A stretch of DNA of 64,000 bases from WHSW01 sp963781265 (GCA_963781265.1 CAWAFH010000008.1:1-64000), one strand, 5' to 3'. Positions 1 to 8,363 are shown, numbered from the stretch's first letter. Notes: generated from the sequence alone by a model not told the origin. Translations and numbers: made by a program.

Positions 1-103
1 GCTGAGCTCATCCGGCTGACCGGTGCGAAGTCGGCACAGCGCTTCCACGAATTAGATTCAGCTTGCGCGCAATACGCGTGTCGGCTCGGCGTACGGTCGC
101 GGC

Positions 104-460
104 ATGGACACGTGGTGGCCGAAGGAACCGACGGAGGAACAGAAGGCCGAGGAGCGCGAGCTCGAGGATCGCCGGCTCCTGATCGAACACATCCGCTGGG
201 AGCTGCTGCACCACTACCCCGTGGCTTTGATCGATCAGCTGGCCGAGGCGATCGAGCTGGCGGCTTCGGGCGAGAACGAAGCCTGGATCGAAGTCGACCG
301 CCGTGCTTGGCCGGTGGCCGAACTGGTCGAGTTCTGGTGGCTCGACGAGTTTGTCGAGCGCACGAAGGCCGGCGAGTTCAAACCGCGTCGCGGCTCAGAG
401 ACGTGGCGCAGGGAGCCGCCGCCCGACAGCGATCCGGCCACCGGCCCGAAAGCGGCTTGA
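104..460 (+). CDS. hypothetical protein, charged and Trp-rich
   Basis: A 118-aa protein I do not recognise. It has no signal peptide or membrane segment. It is rich in Glu and Arg and has an unusual number of tryptophans, including a WW pair near the N-terminus and another near residue 84, with a low-complexity Pro-rich C-terminus. The ATG lacks a strong Shine-Dalgarno. It ends 31 bp before a decayed antitoxin-toxin pair on the same strand, so it could belong to the same accessory segment. Codon use is typical of the window (GC-rich third positions), which supports real coding. Confidence 0.5.
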   Translation: MDTWWPKEPTEEQKAEERELEDRRLLIEHIRWELLHHYPVALIDQLAEAIELAASGENEAWIEVDRRAWPVAELVEFWWLDEFVERTKAGEFKPRRGSETWRREPPPDSDPATGPKAA

Positions 461-491
461 CATGCTCACCACATGGCTTAATGTGCTGCAC

Positions 492-726
492 ATGTCCAAG
501 ATGATCCAGGTCCGAAACGTGCCCGACGACCTGCACCGGACGCTGAAGGTCCGCGCCGCGGAGCAGGGGCTCAGCCTCTCCGACTACATCCTCCGCGAGC
601 TCGAGGCCACGGTCGGCCCAGCCGACGATCCCGGAGCTGATGGACTGGCTTCGCGAGCAGCCGAAGGCCGACATCGACTTCGACGCCGCGGCCTTCATTC
701 GCGCGCACCGCGGGCCGCTGCCGTGA
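492..726 (+). pseudogene. VapB/FitA-type antitoxin, frameshifted
   Basis: The N-terminal half reads MIQVRNVPDDLHRTLKVRAA and is a typical ribbon-helix-helix start of the FitA/VapB antitoxin group, which bind operator DNA and neutralise a PIN-domain toxin. After residue ~43 the reading frame must shift by one base, at the CCC run near 616-618, to recover the expected tail IPELMDWLREQPKADIDF and the end FIRAHRGPLP. That tail stops at TGA 724-726, overlapping the GTG start of the toxin as in normal vapBC operons. Either a sequencing error or an inactivating mutation; the three further shifts in the partner favour real decay or a poor-quality patch. Confidence 0.7.
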
Positions 727-1119
727 TCGTGATCGACGCCTCCGCGACGATCAACCTGCTCGCAGTAGGCGGCGACCGGGGCGCGTGGGTTGAGAACCGC
801 ATCCTCGACGACGGCTTGGTTCAGGTCCCCGAGCTCTTCGACCTCGAGGTCCTCAATGCCCTTCGGGGTCTCGAGGCAGCGGGGGCTCGCGCGGAGCGTG
901 ATCGAGGCGGCGTTGGTCGGGCTCGCCTCGCTGCGGGCGAAGCGACACGCTCACGCGCCGTTTCGCGGACGAATCTGGGCGCTTGCGCCACAACCTCACG
1001 GCCTACGACGCCGCCTACGTCGCGCTCGCCGAGGCGCTCGACGCGCCGCTGTCACGACGGACGCACGCCTCGCGCGCAGTTCGGGACACGGGGCGCGCAT
1101 CGAAGTGCCACCGGTGTGA
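723..1119 (+). pseudogene. VapC-type PIN-domain toxin remnant, multiple frameshifts
   Basis: Starts at GTG 723 with VIVIDASATINLLAVGG, the first strand and first catalytic Asp of a PIN ribonuclease. The family pattern can be followed only by changing frame three times: the LFDLEVLNALRGL segment, then a second frame to about 970, then HNLTAYDAAYVALAEALDAP (third frame, with the conserved TxYDAxYVALA core), then TTDARLARSSGHGARIEVP back in the second frame to the stop at 1119. All parts of a ~130-aa VapC are present, but no single frame encodes it. It overlaps the antitoxin stop. Confidence 0.7.
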
Positions 1120-1124
1120 CGTCC

Positions 1125-1146
1125 CGGCGGTTCCGCGGAACCGCCG
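1125..1146. terminator. 22-bp perfect palindrome after vapC remnant
   Basis: A perfect 22-bp inverted repeat: arm CGGCGGTTCC (1125-1134) with its complement at 1137-1146 around a GC centre, starting 5 bp after the toxin stop. It could fold as a terminator hairpin, but no T-tract follows. Confidence 0.35.
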
Positions 1147-1271
1147 CGGCCCGCGACACCGAGCCGGCCACGCCGCCGTAAGATCGGCCGATCGACGTTC
1201 CGCCCGCTCTCGTAGAGGTTCCGACGCCCGCCGGCACGGATGAACAATCGGGCACTGGCGCTACCACGACG

Positions 1272-2456
1272 GTGCCCGGACGCGTCCTGCTGACCGACGG
1301 CCAGGAGCGCTCCGCCGTCGCCGCCGCCCGCTCGCTGGCGGCGCGCGGCTACCAGGTCGGCGCCGCGGCCCATCGCTCGCTCGCCGCCGGCAACTGGTCG
1401 TCGAGCTGCGCCCAGAGCTTCCGCGTCACCGACCCGCGCCGCAGCCTCCGCGACCACGCGGCCGAGATCGGCACGATCGCGAAGGCGCATGACTTCGGCG
1501 CCGTCATGACGGGCAGCGATGCCGGCCTGCTGGCGCTCTCGCGCCACCGCGACCTGCTCCCGGCCGCGGTCCGGCACGGGCTGCCCGACGCCGAGGTGGT
1601 CGAGGACTGCCTGCTGAAGACATCGCTCGCAGCGCACGCCGAACGCGCCGGGATCGCCTGCCCGACCACGATCGTCTGCGACCGTCTCGAGCAGGCAAAG
1701 GAGGCGGCGCAGGTCGTCGGCTACCCGCTGATGCTCAAGCCGCGGCGGACGATCTTCGAGACCGGCGAGGGCATCGTTCAGCGCCCGTCGATCCTGATCG
1801 CCGACGAGGACGAGCTCATCAAGCGGTTCGACAAGTACGGAAGCCCGTGCCTGATCCAGCGCCGCGAGCTCGGCGGCATCTGCTCGTTCGCGGGCGTCGT
1901 CGCCGAGGGCGCCCTCGTGGCCTGGGTCTTCAGCCGCTACGAGCGCACCTGGCCCGCGACGGCGGGACCGGTCTCGCTCGCGATCACCGCCGAGCCTCCG
2001 GCGGAGCTCGTCGCGAGCGTGGGCGCGCTGTTACATGACCTCGGCTGGCAGGGGCTGTTCGAGCTCGAGCTGATCGAGCGTGGCCCGGGCGAGTTCGGCG
2101 CGATCGACTTCAACCCGCGCCTCTACGGGTCGCTCGCGCTCGGGTCCAGCGCCGGGGTACCGCTGGCGGCGATCTGGGCGGACCGCCTGCACGGCCGGCC
2201 GGCGCGGCTGCTGTCCGCAGCCCCGGGGCACACCTATCGCTGGGGCGACGCCGACATGCGCCACGCGCTCTACGCCCTGCGCAAGGGCTCGCCGCGCCGC
2301 TTCGCCTCGATCCTGACCCCCCGCGCCGGGACCACACACCCCTACTTCGGCTGGCGCGACCCGGCCCCGCTGGTGGCGCGCGGGCTCGAGATCGCGCGCA
2401 ACCGGTGGCACCGGGTGCGCCGGGGCAAGGCGGACGCGCCGTGGACTTCCCTGTAG
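1272..2456 (+). CDS. ATP-grasp family protein
   Basis: A 394-aa protein with the layout of carbamoyl-phosphate-synthase-like ATP-grasp ligases: an N-terminal Rossmann-like pre-ATP-grasp part (GRVLLTDGQERSAVAAARSL), a central nucleotide-binding region (YPLMLKPRR, CLIQRRELGG), and a metal-binding C-terminal stretch ELELIERGPGEFGAIDFNPR, whose E..D.NPR residues normally hold Mg-ATP. Such enzymes join a carboxylate to an amine or thiol; the substrates are not readable here. It starts at GTG, the only good start in frame. It overlaps by 16 bp with a FAD oxidoreductase, so the two are probably translationally coupled and serve one modification pathway. Confidence 0.7.
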   Translation: MPGRVLLTDGQERSAVAAARSLAARGYQVGAAAHRSLAAGNWSSSCAQSFRVTDPRRSLRDHAAEIGTIAKAHDFGAVMTGSDAGLLALSRHRDLLPAAVRHGLPDAEVVEDCLLKTSLAAHAERAGIACPTTIVCDRLEQAKEAAQVVGYPLMLKPRRTIFETGEGIVQRPSILIADEDELIKRFDKYGSPCLIQRRELGGICSFAGVVAEGALVAWVFSRYERTWPATAGPVSLAITAEPPAELVASVGALLHDLGWQGLFELELIERGPGEFGAIDFNPRLYGSLALGSSAGVPLAAIWADRLHGRPARLLSAAPGHTYRWGDADMRHALYALRKGSPRRFASILTPRAGTTHPYFGWRDPAPLVARGLEIARNRWHRVRRGKADAPWTSL

Positions 2457-3679
2457 CGATCATCGGCGCCGGGCCCTACGGCCTGGCGACCGCGGCGTTC
2501 CTGCGCAGCTCGGGCGTCCCCCACGTCGTCCTGGGCGAGCCGATGGAGTCGTGGCGCACGGCGATGCCCGAGGGCATGAAGCTGCGGTCGCGCCGCCGGT
2601 CGTCGCATCTGGCCGACCCCAAGCGCGAGTTCAGCATCGACGCTTGGGAGCGAAGCGCCGGCAGGCGGGCGGTCGACCCGATCCCGGTCGAGGACTTCAT
2701 CGACTACGGGCGCTGGTTTTTCGAGCACGCCGTCGAGCGATCCGACCCCCGCAAGGTGGCCGCACTCGAGCGCAGCGCGGCCGGATTCCGCCTACGCCTC
2801 GACGACGGCGACGAGCTGAGCGCCGGCGCGGCGGTCGTCGCCACGGGGATCGGCCCGTTCGCCCACCGCCCGCCGCCGCTCGGCGACCTGCCGGCCGAGC
2901 TGGTCTCGCACTCGCTCGACCACGGCTCGCTGCGCTCCTTCGCTGGCAAGCGCGTGCTGGTCGTCGGCGCCGGGCAGAGCGCGCTCGAGAGCGCGGCGCT
3001 GCTGGACGAAGCCGGCGCCGCGGTCACTGTCGCCGCGCGCGCCGACGACATCGTGTGGCTGGCCGACGACGAGCTGCAGACGATCAAGACCCGGCTGAAC
3101 CTCGCCATCCGCCCGCCCACCGATGTCGGCGGCAGGGTCTCCGGCTGGCTGGCGGCGACGCCGGACGTCTTTCGCCGACTCTCGCCCGAGCGCCAGGCGT
3201 GGGTGATGTCGCGGTGCCTCGTGCCCGCGGGCGCCGCCTGGATCCGCCCGCGTTTCGGCGACGTGCGGCTCGAGACCTCGACCGAGGTCGTGGGCGCCGA
3301 GTCCGACGGCGACGCGGTGACGGTCGAGCTCGCCGACGGCACCGCGCGCGAGTTCGACCGGGTCATGCTCTGCACCGGCTATCGGGTCGACGTCGAGCGC
3401 TACGGGTTCCTCTCAGACCAGATTCTCGACCGGCTCGAGCGGATCGGCGGAGCGCCGCGCCTGGGCCCGGGGTATGAGTCGTCGATCGAGGGGCTTCACT
3501 TCGTCGGCGCGACGGCCGCTCCCGGCTTCGGCCCGCTGATGCGGTTTGTCGTCGGCACCTGGTACGCGGCGCCGACCGTCGCCGGACAGCTCGCCGGCAA
3601 CCGCCGCCGGGCGCTGCGGCTCTCGTTTCCCACGCGCCGCGTTCCCCGTGCCCGCGGGCTCGCGAGAGCCGACGGCTAA
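2441..3679 (+). CDS. FAD-dependent NAD(P)-binding oxidoreductase
   Basis: A flavoprotein of about 412 aa resembling flavin-dependent (N-hydroxylating type) monooxygenases. The FAD fingerprint GAGPYG sits a few residues after the GTG start at 2441 (chosen because VDFPVAIIGAGPYGLAT begins the fold directly). A second dinucleotide motif VLVVGAGQSALESA lies near the middle, and a late DRVMLCTGYR segment matches the ATG-like motif of this group. The start lies inside the end of the ATP-grasp gene, 16 bp before its stop. Substrate unknown; lysine/ornithine hydroxylase or ketone monooxygenase are possible. Confidence 0.7.
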   Translation: MDFPVAIIGAGPYGLATAAFLRSSGVPHVVLGEPMESWRTAMPEGMKLRSRRRSSHLADPKREFSIDAWERSAGRRAVDPIPVEDFIDYGRWFFEHAVERSDPRKVAALERSAAGFRLRLDDGDELSAGAAVVATGIGPFAHRPPPLGDLPAELVSHSLDHGSLRSFAGKRVLVVGAGQSALESAALLDEAGAAVTVAARADDIVWLADDELQTIKTRLNLAIRPPTDVGGRVSGWLAATPDVFRRLSPERQAWVMSRCLVPAGAAWIRPRFGDVRLETSTEVVGAESDGDAVTVELADGTAREFDRVMLCTGYRVDVERYGFLSDQILDRLERIGGAPRLGPGYESSIEGLHFVGATAAPGFGPLMRFVVGTWYAAPTVAGQLAGNRRRALRLSFPTRRVPRARGLARADG

Positions 3680-3688
3680 GTTCGTCTG

Positions 3689-4729
3689 ATGCAGACACGC
3701 CAGCTCGCGAACACCGGTGTCCAGGTCAGCCCGCTCTGTCTCGGGGCGATGATGTTCGGGGCCTGGGGCGAGACCGACCACGAGGAGTCGATCCGGATCA
3801 TCCACGCGGCGCTCGACGCCGGGATCAACTTCATCGACACCGCGGACGTCTACTCGCGCGGCGAGTCGGAGGAGATCGTCGGCAAGGCGCTCGCGACCCG
3901 CCGCGACTCCGTCTTCCTCGCGACGAAGGTGCACGGGAAGATGGACGACGACGACCCGAACTACTTCGGCAACTCGCGCCGCTGGATCGTCAAGGAGGTC
4001 GAGAACTCGCTGCGCCGGCTGCGCACCGACCACATCGACCTCTACCAGATCCACCGCCCCGAGCTCGATACCGACATCGACGACACCCTCTCGGCGCTCA
4101 GCGACCTGATCACGCAGGGCAAGGTCCGCTACATCGGCTCCTCGACCTTCCCGCCCTCGGCCGTGGTCGAGGCCCAGTGGGTCGCCGAGAAGCGAAACCG
4201 CCACCGCTTCGTCACCGAGCAGCCGCCGTACTCGATCCTCGTGCGCGCGATCGAGCGCGACCTCCTCCCCACCTGCGAGCGCTTCGGGATGGGCGTGCTG
4301 CCGTGGTCGCCGCTCGCCGGCGGCTGGCTGACCGGCAAGTACCGAAAGGGCGCCGAGGTGCCGAAGTCGCGCCGCGCGGTGATGGTCCCCGACCGCTACG
4401 ACATGTCGAAGCCCGAGAACCAGGCGAAGCTCGAGGCCGTCGACGCGCTCGCCGAGCTCGCCGCAGAGGCCGGGCTGACGATGATCGAGATGTCGCTCGC
4501 CTTCTGTCTCGAGCACCCCGCGGTGACCGCGCCGATCATCGGCCCGCGCACGATGGAGCAGCTCGAGAGCCAGCTCCCCGCCGCCGAGGTCCGCCTGAGC
4601 CAGGACGTGCTCGACCGCATCGACGAGATCGTCCCGCCCGGCACGACGCTCAACCCGGTCGACAACGGCTGGACCCCACCGGCGATCGCCGACCCGCGCC
4701 TGCGGCGGCGAAGCTTGCAGGGTCTCTAG
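3689..4729 (+). CDS. aldo/keto reductase
   Basis: A 346-aa NADPH-dependent oxidoreductase of the aldo/keto reductase superfamily (TIM barrel). The catalytic tetrad is readable: D50 and Y55 in FIDTADVYSRGESEEIVG, K80 in FLATKVHGK, and H122 in LYQIHRPE. The C-terminal IIGPRTMEQLESQL segment is the usual cofactor-binding part. Start ATG at 3689 lies 9 bp after the flavoprotein stop, so it may be the third gene of the ATP-grasp operon; substrate not predictable. Confidence 0.9.
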   Translation: MQTRQLANTGVQVSPLCLGAMMFGAWGETDHEESIRIIHAALDAGINFIDTADVYSRGESEEIVGKALATRRDSVFLATKVHGKMDDDDPNYFGNSRRWIVKEVENSLRRLRTDHIDLYQIHRPELDTDIDDTLSALSDLITQGKVRYIGSSTFPPSAVVEAQWVAEKRNRHRFVTEQPPYSILVRAIERDLLPTCERFGMGVLPWSPLAGGWLTGKYRKGAEVPKSRRAVMVPDRYDMSKPENQAKLEAVDALAELAAEAGLTMIEMSLAFCLEHPAVTAPIIGPRTMEQLESQLPAAEVRLSQDVLDRIDEIVPPGTTLNPVDNGWTPPAIADPRLRRRSLQGL

Positions 4730-4746
4730 AAAGACCGATTCCGACC

Positions 4747-4768
4747 GCCGGATATCGCAGAATCCGGC
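4747..4768. promoter_or_regulatory. 7-bp inverted repeat before GTG 4772
   Basis: GCCGGAT (4747-4753) and ATCCGGC (4762-4768) form a perfect dyad with an 8-nt loop, ending 3 bp before the next start codon. It could be a terminator hairpin for the aldo/keto reductase or an operator/RNA hairpin at the start of the membrane-protein gene. Confidence 0.35.
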
Positions 4769-4771
4769 GCC

Positions 4772-5180
4772 GTGTACGACTTCCTGCTGTTCGTCCACGT
4801 CCTCGCGGCGTTCTCTTGGCTCGCGATGGTCGTCATGTACTCGGGCTTCGCGCTCGGGGGGCCGACGCCGTCGCGGGCGGTGCTCACCGCGCAGGTGCTG
4901 GACGGAGTCGGCGGCGCCGGGACGCTGATCTTCGGCGTCTGGCTGGCGCTCTACGTCGCCGGTTATGAGATCTGGGACGGCTGGATCATCGCCGCGATCG
5001 TGCTCTGGGCCGCTGGGGCCGAGACCGGGCGACGCGCGCACGCCGCGATGTTCGGCGCCCGGCCCGGCAGCGACGAGGCCGGTCGCGATCGACCGTGGCG
5101 TCGCGATGCGCTGGCACCTGATCCGGACCGCGCTGATCGTGTTGCTGCTCGCCGACATGATCTGGAAGCCGGGTGCCTGA
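4772..5180 (+). pseudogene. small integral membrane protein, frameshifted
   Basis: Reads from GTG 4772 as MYDFLLFVHVLAAFSWLAM with three clear membrane helices and the F-x-H-V-L-x-A motif seen also in its downstream neighbour (DUF2269-like proteins). Around position 5081 the frame breaks; the expected continuation VAIDRGVAMRWHLIRTALI and the end LADMIWKPGA lie in another frame, stopping at 5180 and overlapping the next gene. A one- or two-base indel would restore a protein of about 135 aa. Function unknown. Confidence 0.6.
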
Positions 5181-5658
5181 GATGCTCGCGACGGTCCGCC
5201 CCGACGACTGGAACCTCGCGCTGTTCTGTCACGTGCTCGGCGCGATGGTGGTCGTCGGCGGCCTGGTGTTGGCGCTCGTCTACTTCGGCGCCGCCTGGCG
5301 CGGCGAGTCCGCCGCGTCGCTGCGCGCCGGCTTCAAGGCGCTGCTCTACGCAGCGGTCCCCGGCTACATCGTCATGCGCGGCGGCGCCGAGTGGATCTAC
5401 TCGAAGGAGCACCTGGGCGACGCGCCGAGCGACCCGAGCTGGATCGGGATCGGCTTCGGGGTCGCCGACGGCGGCCTGCTCCTGCTGCTGATCGCGACGA
5501 TCACCGCCGGGGTCGCGTCACGGCGCGCGCTCGCCGCCGACGACGCGCCGGCGGCCACGCCGCCGACGGTCGGGGTGCGGGTCGCCGCCATCGTGTGCGC
5601 GGTGATGCTGGTCGCCTACGTGGTCGCGATCTGGGCGATGACCGCGAAGCCCGCTTAG
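5173..5658 (+). CDS. integral membrane protein, DUF2269-like
   Basis: A 161-aa protein with four predicted membrane helices. The first carries FCHVLGAMVVVGGLVLALVY, a near-copy of the first helix of the upstream frameshifted gene, so the two look like paired paralogues that may form a complex. Start GTG 5173 overlaps the upstream stop by 8 bp; ATG 5182 is the alternative. Its stop overlaps the convergent oxidoreductase stop by 4 bp. Role unknown. Confidence 0.65.
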   Translation: MPEMLATVRPDDWNLALFCHVLGAMVVVGGLVLALVYFGAAWRGESAASLRAGFKALLYAAVPGYIVMRGGAEWIYSKEHLGDAPSDPSWIGIGFGVADGGLLLLLIATITAGVASRRALAADDAPAATPPTVGVRVAAIVCAVMLVAYVVAIWAMTAKPA

Positions 5659-6581
5659 TCGACGGTCAGCACGGCCTTGCCGCTGACCCGGCGCTCGACC
5701 AGCGCCGCGAGCGCCTCGTCGGCCTCGGTCCAGCTGACGGTGAGCGAGACCCCTGTGTCGAGCTCGCCGGCGGCGATCCGGTCGGCCAGCAGCCGCAGGT
5801 CCCCGGACGTGTCGCGGCGCGCCATCTCGACGAAGACCATGAACGAGCGCACCGTGACCAGGTGCTGGCGGTAGAAGCTCGGCACGTCGATCGTCGCCGG
5901 CTCGGCCGAGGAGTTGCCGAACGAGATCAGCGTGCCCCGCGCGGCGAGGCTCTGGGCCGCGGCGGCGAACGACGCGCCGCCGGCGGACTCGAGGATCACG
6001 TCCCAGCGCGGCTCGCCGGGCTCGATCGAGGTGATCAGCTCGGCTGCGCCCAGCTCGGCCAGCCCCTCGCCGCGTGACGCGTCGCGGACGACCCCGGTGA
6101 CTCGGGCGCCGGCGCGGCTCGCGATCTGGATCGCGAACCGGCCGACACCGCCGGCGGCGCCGGTGACGAGCACGCGCTTGCCGTAGAGGTTGCCGCCGTA
6201 GCTCAGCGTCCACAGCGCGGTCAATCCCGCCACCGGCAGGGTCGAGGCGTCGGCGAACGACACCTCGTCTGGAAGCTCGGCGAGCCCGGAGGTCGGCACC
6301 GCGGCGAGCTCGGCCCAGGCGCCGGGGTCGGCGAGGATGGCGACCACGCGGGCGCCGGCGGCCGGGCCGGAGCCGTCGGCGGCGGGCTCGCGGACGACGC
6401 CGGCGACGTCCCAGCCGGTCACCTCGCCCTCGGGCCGCACCGACAGGGCGCTGACCTCGCCGCGGTTGAGCGAGAACGCCCTCACCTCGACCAGCGCCTC
6501 GGCGGGCGCCGGGGTCGGGTCGGCGACCTCGCGCAGGCTCGCCCCCCGGGGCGCGCCGCGGTCGGGGACCAGCGCCCGCAT
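5655..6581 (-). CDS. zinc-binding/quinone-type alcohol dehydrogenase (MDR family)
   Basis: A 308-aa medium-chain dehydrogenase/reductase, close in layout to NADPH:quinone oxidoreductase. It has an N-terminal GroES-like part (EALVEVRAFSLNRGEVSAL), a VTGWDVAGVV segment and a Rossmann NADPH motif VTGAAGGVGRFAIQIA. Zinc-ligand cysteines are absent, which favours the non-zinc quinone-reductase branch. The start at 6581 was chosen because ATGCGGGCG overlaps the TGA of a 48-aa upstream ORF (TGATG) and begins exactly where family similarity starts; an open frame further upstream is not protein-like. Confidence 0.85.
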   Translation of the reverse strand: MRALVPDRGAPRGASLREVADPTPAPAEALVEVRAFSLNRGEVSALSVRPEGEVTGWDVAGVVREPAADGSGPAAGARVVAILADPGAWAELAAVPTSGLAELPDEVSFADASTLPVAGLTALWTLSYGGNLYGKRVLVTGAAGGVGRFAIQIASRAGARVTGVVRDASRGEGLAELGAAELITSIEPGEPRWDVILESAGGASFAAAAQSLAARGTLISFGNSSAEPATIDVPSFYRQHLVTVRSFMVFVEMARRDTSGDLRLLADRIAAGELDTGVSLTVSWTEADEALAALVERRVSGKAVLTVD

Positions 6582-6727
6582 CAGGCGCCGGCGCCGCAGC
6601 CCACCGCGTCGCGCAGCGAGTCGAAGACGACGATCCGCTTGAACGCGAGCGGCTGCGGGGCCGGCTCGGGGACGGTCGGTGCGGGGGTCTGAACGGGGAT
6701 CGGTGCGGGTGTGGTCTGGGTGCTCAT
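6581..6727 (-). CDS. 48-aa small ORF coupled to the MDR oxidoreductase
   Basis: A short ORF with an excellent Shine-Dalgarno (GGAGGG six bases before ATG). It encodes a Thr/Pro-rich N-terminal half (MSTQTTPAPIPVQTPAPT) followed by a non-repetitive end FKRIVVFDSLRDAVGCGAGA that contains its only cysteine. Its TGA overlaps the ATG of the oxidoreductase, so translation is coupled. The leader-like first half and compact Cys/Gly-rich end are compatible with a modified-peptide precursor, but also with a regulatory leader peptide. No known family recognised. Confidence 0.55.
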   Translation of the reverse strand: MSTQTTPAPIPVQTPAPTVPEPAPQPLAFKRIVVFDSLRDAVGCGAGA

Positions 6728-6757
6728 CTGGTGCCCTCCTGCTTGTCCTACCTTCAA

Positions 6758-6801
6758 GTTCGACGGCTATCGTACAACAAAGGTTCGATGAGTGTCGAAC
6801 C
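6758..6801. promoter_or_regulatory. GTTCGA operator cluster and predicted promoter
   Basis: A perfect 7-bp dyad GGTTCGA (6782-6788) / TCGAACC (6795-6801), plus a third GTTCGA half-site at 6758-6763. On the minus strand a plausible promoter for the 48-aa ORF uses -35 TCGACA overlapping the dyad and -10 TACGAT about 18 bp further on. The geometry suggests a repressor site. No regulator gene is adjacent. Confidence 0.4.
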
Positions 6802-6898
6802 ATGCGTCCCCTTATCCGCTTCTTCGATTGACCAGCGATCGTCTTTAGCCCCGGCGAGTTTGGTTGCGCCGGACAGCAGGCAAACGAAGGAGCAACCG

Positions 6899-7255
6899 AT
6901 GAGCGAACCCGCAACCACCGTCCAACCGAGAACCGTCGTGATCGAGCGCCGCTGGGCGATCATCGGCGCCTCGGTGACCGCCGCGCTGATCCTCATCCTC
7001 AGCGTCGCGCTCGCGTTCAGCCTCGGCGACGACGGCGGCCGGCCCGACGGCCCGCCGGGGATGCAGTTCTCGCAGGGCGGCTTCGCGCCGGGCGTCCCCG
7101 AGGGTGGCGCCCAGCAGATGCCGGTCCCGCAGGGCGCGCCCCCGATGCCCCAGGCGCCCGGCGGCGACACCTACGGCCAGGCGGTCCCGGCTCCCCCGGG
7201 CGCCGGACAGGCACCGCAGTCCGGCCAGGGATCGGGCGGGAACTCGAACCAGTAG
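6899..7255 (+). CDS. single-pass membrane protein with Gly/Pro-rich tail
   Basis: A 118-aa protein with a short cytoplasmic N-terminus, one transmembrane helix at about residues 19-43 (WAIIGASVTAALILILSVAL) and a low-complexity extracellular tail rich in Pro, Gly and Gln. ATG 6899 was chosen because AAGGAG lies just upstream and the protein starts cleanly with MSEPATT. No catalytic motif. Likely an envelope protein of unknown role, divergent from the oxidoreductase operon. Confidence 0.65.
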   Translation: MSEPATTVQPRTVVIERRWAIIGASVTAALILILSVALAFSLGDDGGRPDGPPGMQFSQGGFAPGVPEGGAQQMPVPQGAPPMPQAPGGDTYGQAVPAPPGAGQAPQSGQGSGGNSNQ

Positions 7256-7269
7256 ACGCGACGGACGGG

Positions 7270-7297
7270 CCGGCGCCGCTCACCGCGGCGGCGCCGG
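7270..7297. terminator. GC-rich hairpin after the membrane protein
   Basis: CCGGCGCCGC (7270-7279) pairs perfectly with GCGGCGCCGG (7288-7297) around an 8-nt loop, 15 bp past the stop. No T-tract, as is common for high-GC actinobacterial terminators. Confidence 0.5.
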
Positions 7298-7366
7298 ACC
7301 GCCCGCGTCAGGCCGCAGCCGTCTGGGCGCGCTCCTGATGGAAGCGCACCGTGCGAGGGTTCTCAC

Positions 7367-8296
7367 ATGAGCGGTGTTCGAGCCCAGGTCGTCGCTGCTC
7401 GAACGGTCGCCGGCGTGATCGTCGGACTGGCCCTGGCCCTCGCGTGCTCCGTCGCGACCAGCGTCGCCTTCTTGCTGAAGCAGCGCGGGGCGGTCCTGGC
7501 GCCGCCCGTGCGTGGCCAACACCCGTTGCGAAGCGCAACCGACCTCTTCCGCTCGAAATGGTTCGCGGTTGGCTGGGCCGTTGCGGTCGGCGCCTGGGCG
7601 CTTCACGTCGGAGCGCTCGCCCTGGCGCCGCTTTCGATCGTGCAGGCCGTCCTCGCGGGCGGGATCGTCTTTCTCGCCGTCTTCGCGGAGCGCTTCTTCG
7701 GCTTCCGGCTCGGAAAGCGCCAGTGGATTGGCGTGATCGTCACGGCGGTGGGCCTTGCGATCATCGGGCTGACCACGGGTTCGGGGGACGGCGAGCCGCC
7801 GCACTATGCGGTGGCGGCCTTGATCGCGATCGAGTGCGGCGTGCTCGTCGTCGGCGTTGGGGTCGCCGTGTTTGCGACCCACCACCGCGTCCCCCTGGCG
7901 GCGCAGGGCCTACTCCTTGGAACCGCCGCCGGTGCGCTCTTCGGGGTTTCCGACATCGGAATCAAGTTCCTGGCCGACGACATCGCGAGCGGCGTGCTCG
8001 AGCTGATCAGCCCCTGGACCGTGACGGCGTTGATCGCCTCGGTGGTTGCCTTCTACGCCTCAGCCCGCGGCCTGCAGATCGGCCCCGGGGTCGAGGTCAT
8101 CGCCCTGACCTCGATCGCGGCCAACCTCACCGCGATCGTCGGCGGCATTCTCATCTTCCGGGATCCAGTGGGCAGCGGAGCGCTGGAGATCATCGGACGG
8201 ATGCTCGCCTTCTGTCTCGTGCTCGCTGGGGCCGCCCTGATCCCCGCCCCGGTCCGCGCCGCCGAGACCGCCCCCGCCTCGGAGGTAAGTGTGTGA
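7367..8296 (+). CDS. DMT/NIPA-like multi-pass transporter
   Basis: A 309-aa integral membrane protein with about nine hydrophobic helices, beginning with VIVGLALALACSVATSVAFL. The two-fold repeated helix arrangement and segments such as LALAPLSIVQAVLAGGIVFL are typical of the drug/metabolite transporter superfamily, specifically the EamA/NIPA-like branch, some of which move magnesium. The substrate cannot be read from sequence. ATG 7367 begins just before the first helix. It stands alone, followed 68 bp later by an F420-type gene. Confidence 0.7.
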   Translation: MSGVRAQVVAARTVAGVIVGLALALACSVATSVAFLLKQRGAVLAPPVRGQHPLRSATDLFRSKWFAVGWAVAVGAWALHVGALALAPLSIVQAVLAGGIVFLAVFAERFFGFRLGKRQWIGVIVTAVGLAIIGLTTGSGDGEPPHYAVAALIAIECGVLVVGVGVAVFATHHRVPLAAQGLLLGTAAGALFGVSDIGIKFLADDIASGVLELISPWTVTALIASVVAFYASARGLQIGPGVEVIALTSIAANLTAIVGGILIFRDPVGSGALEIIGRMLAFCLVLAGAALIPAPVRAAETAPASEVSV

Positions 8297-8363
8297 GGCG
8301 ACTGCCGAGTTCGTGCGCGCCGCGGTCGATTGAAGCGGCGGCTCGCGGGTACTTTCGACGTTG

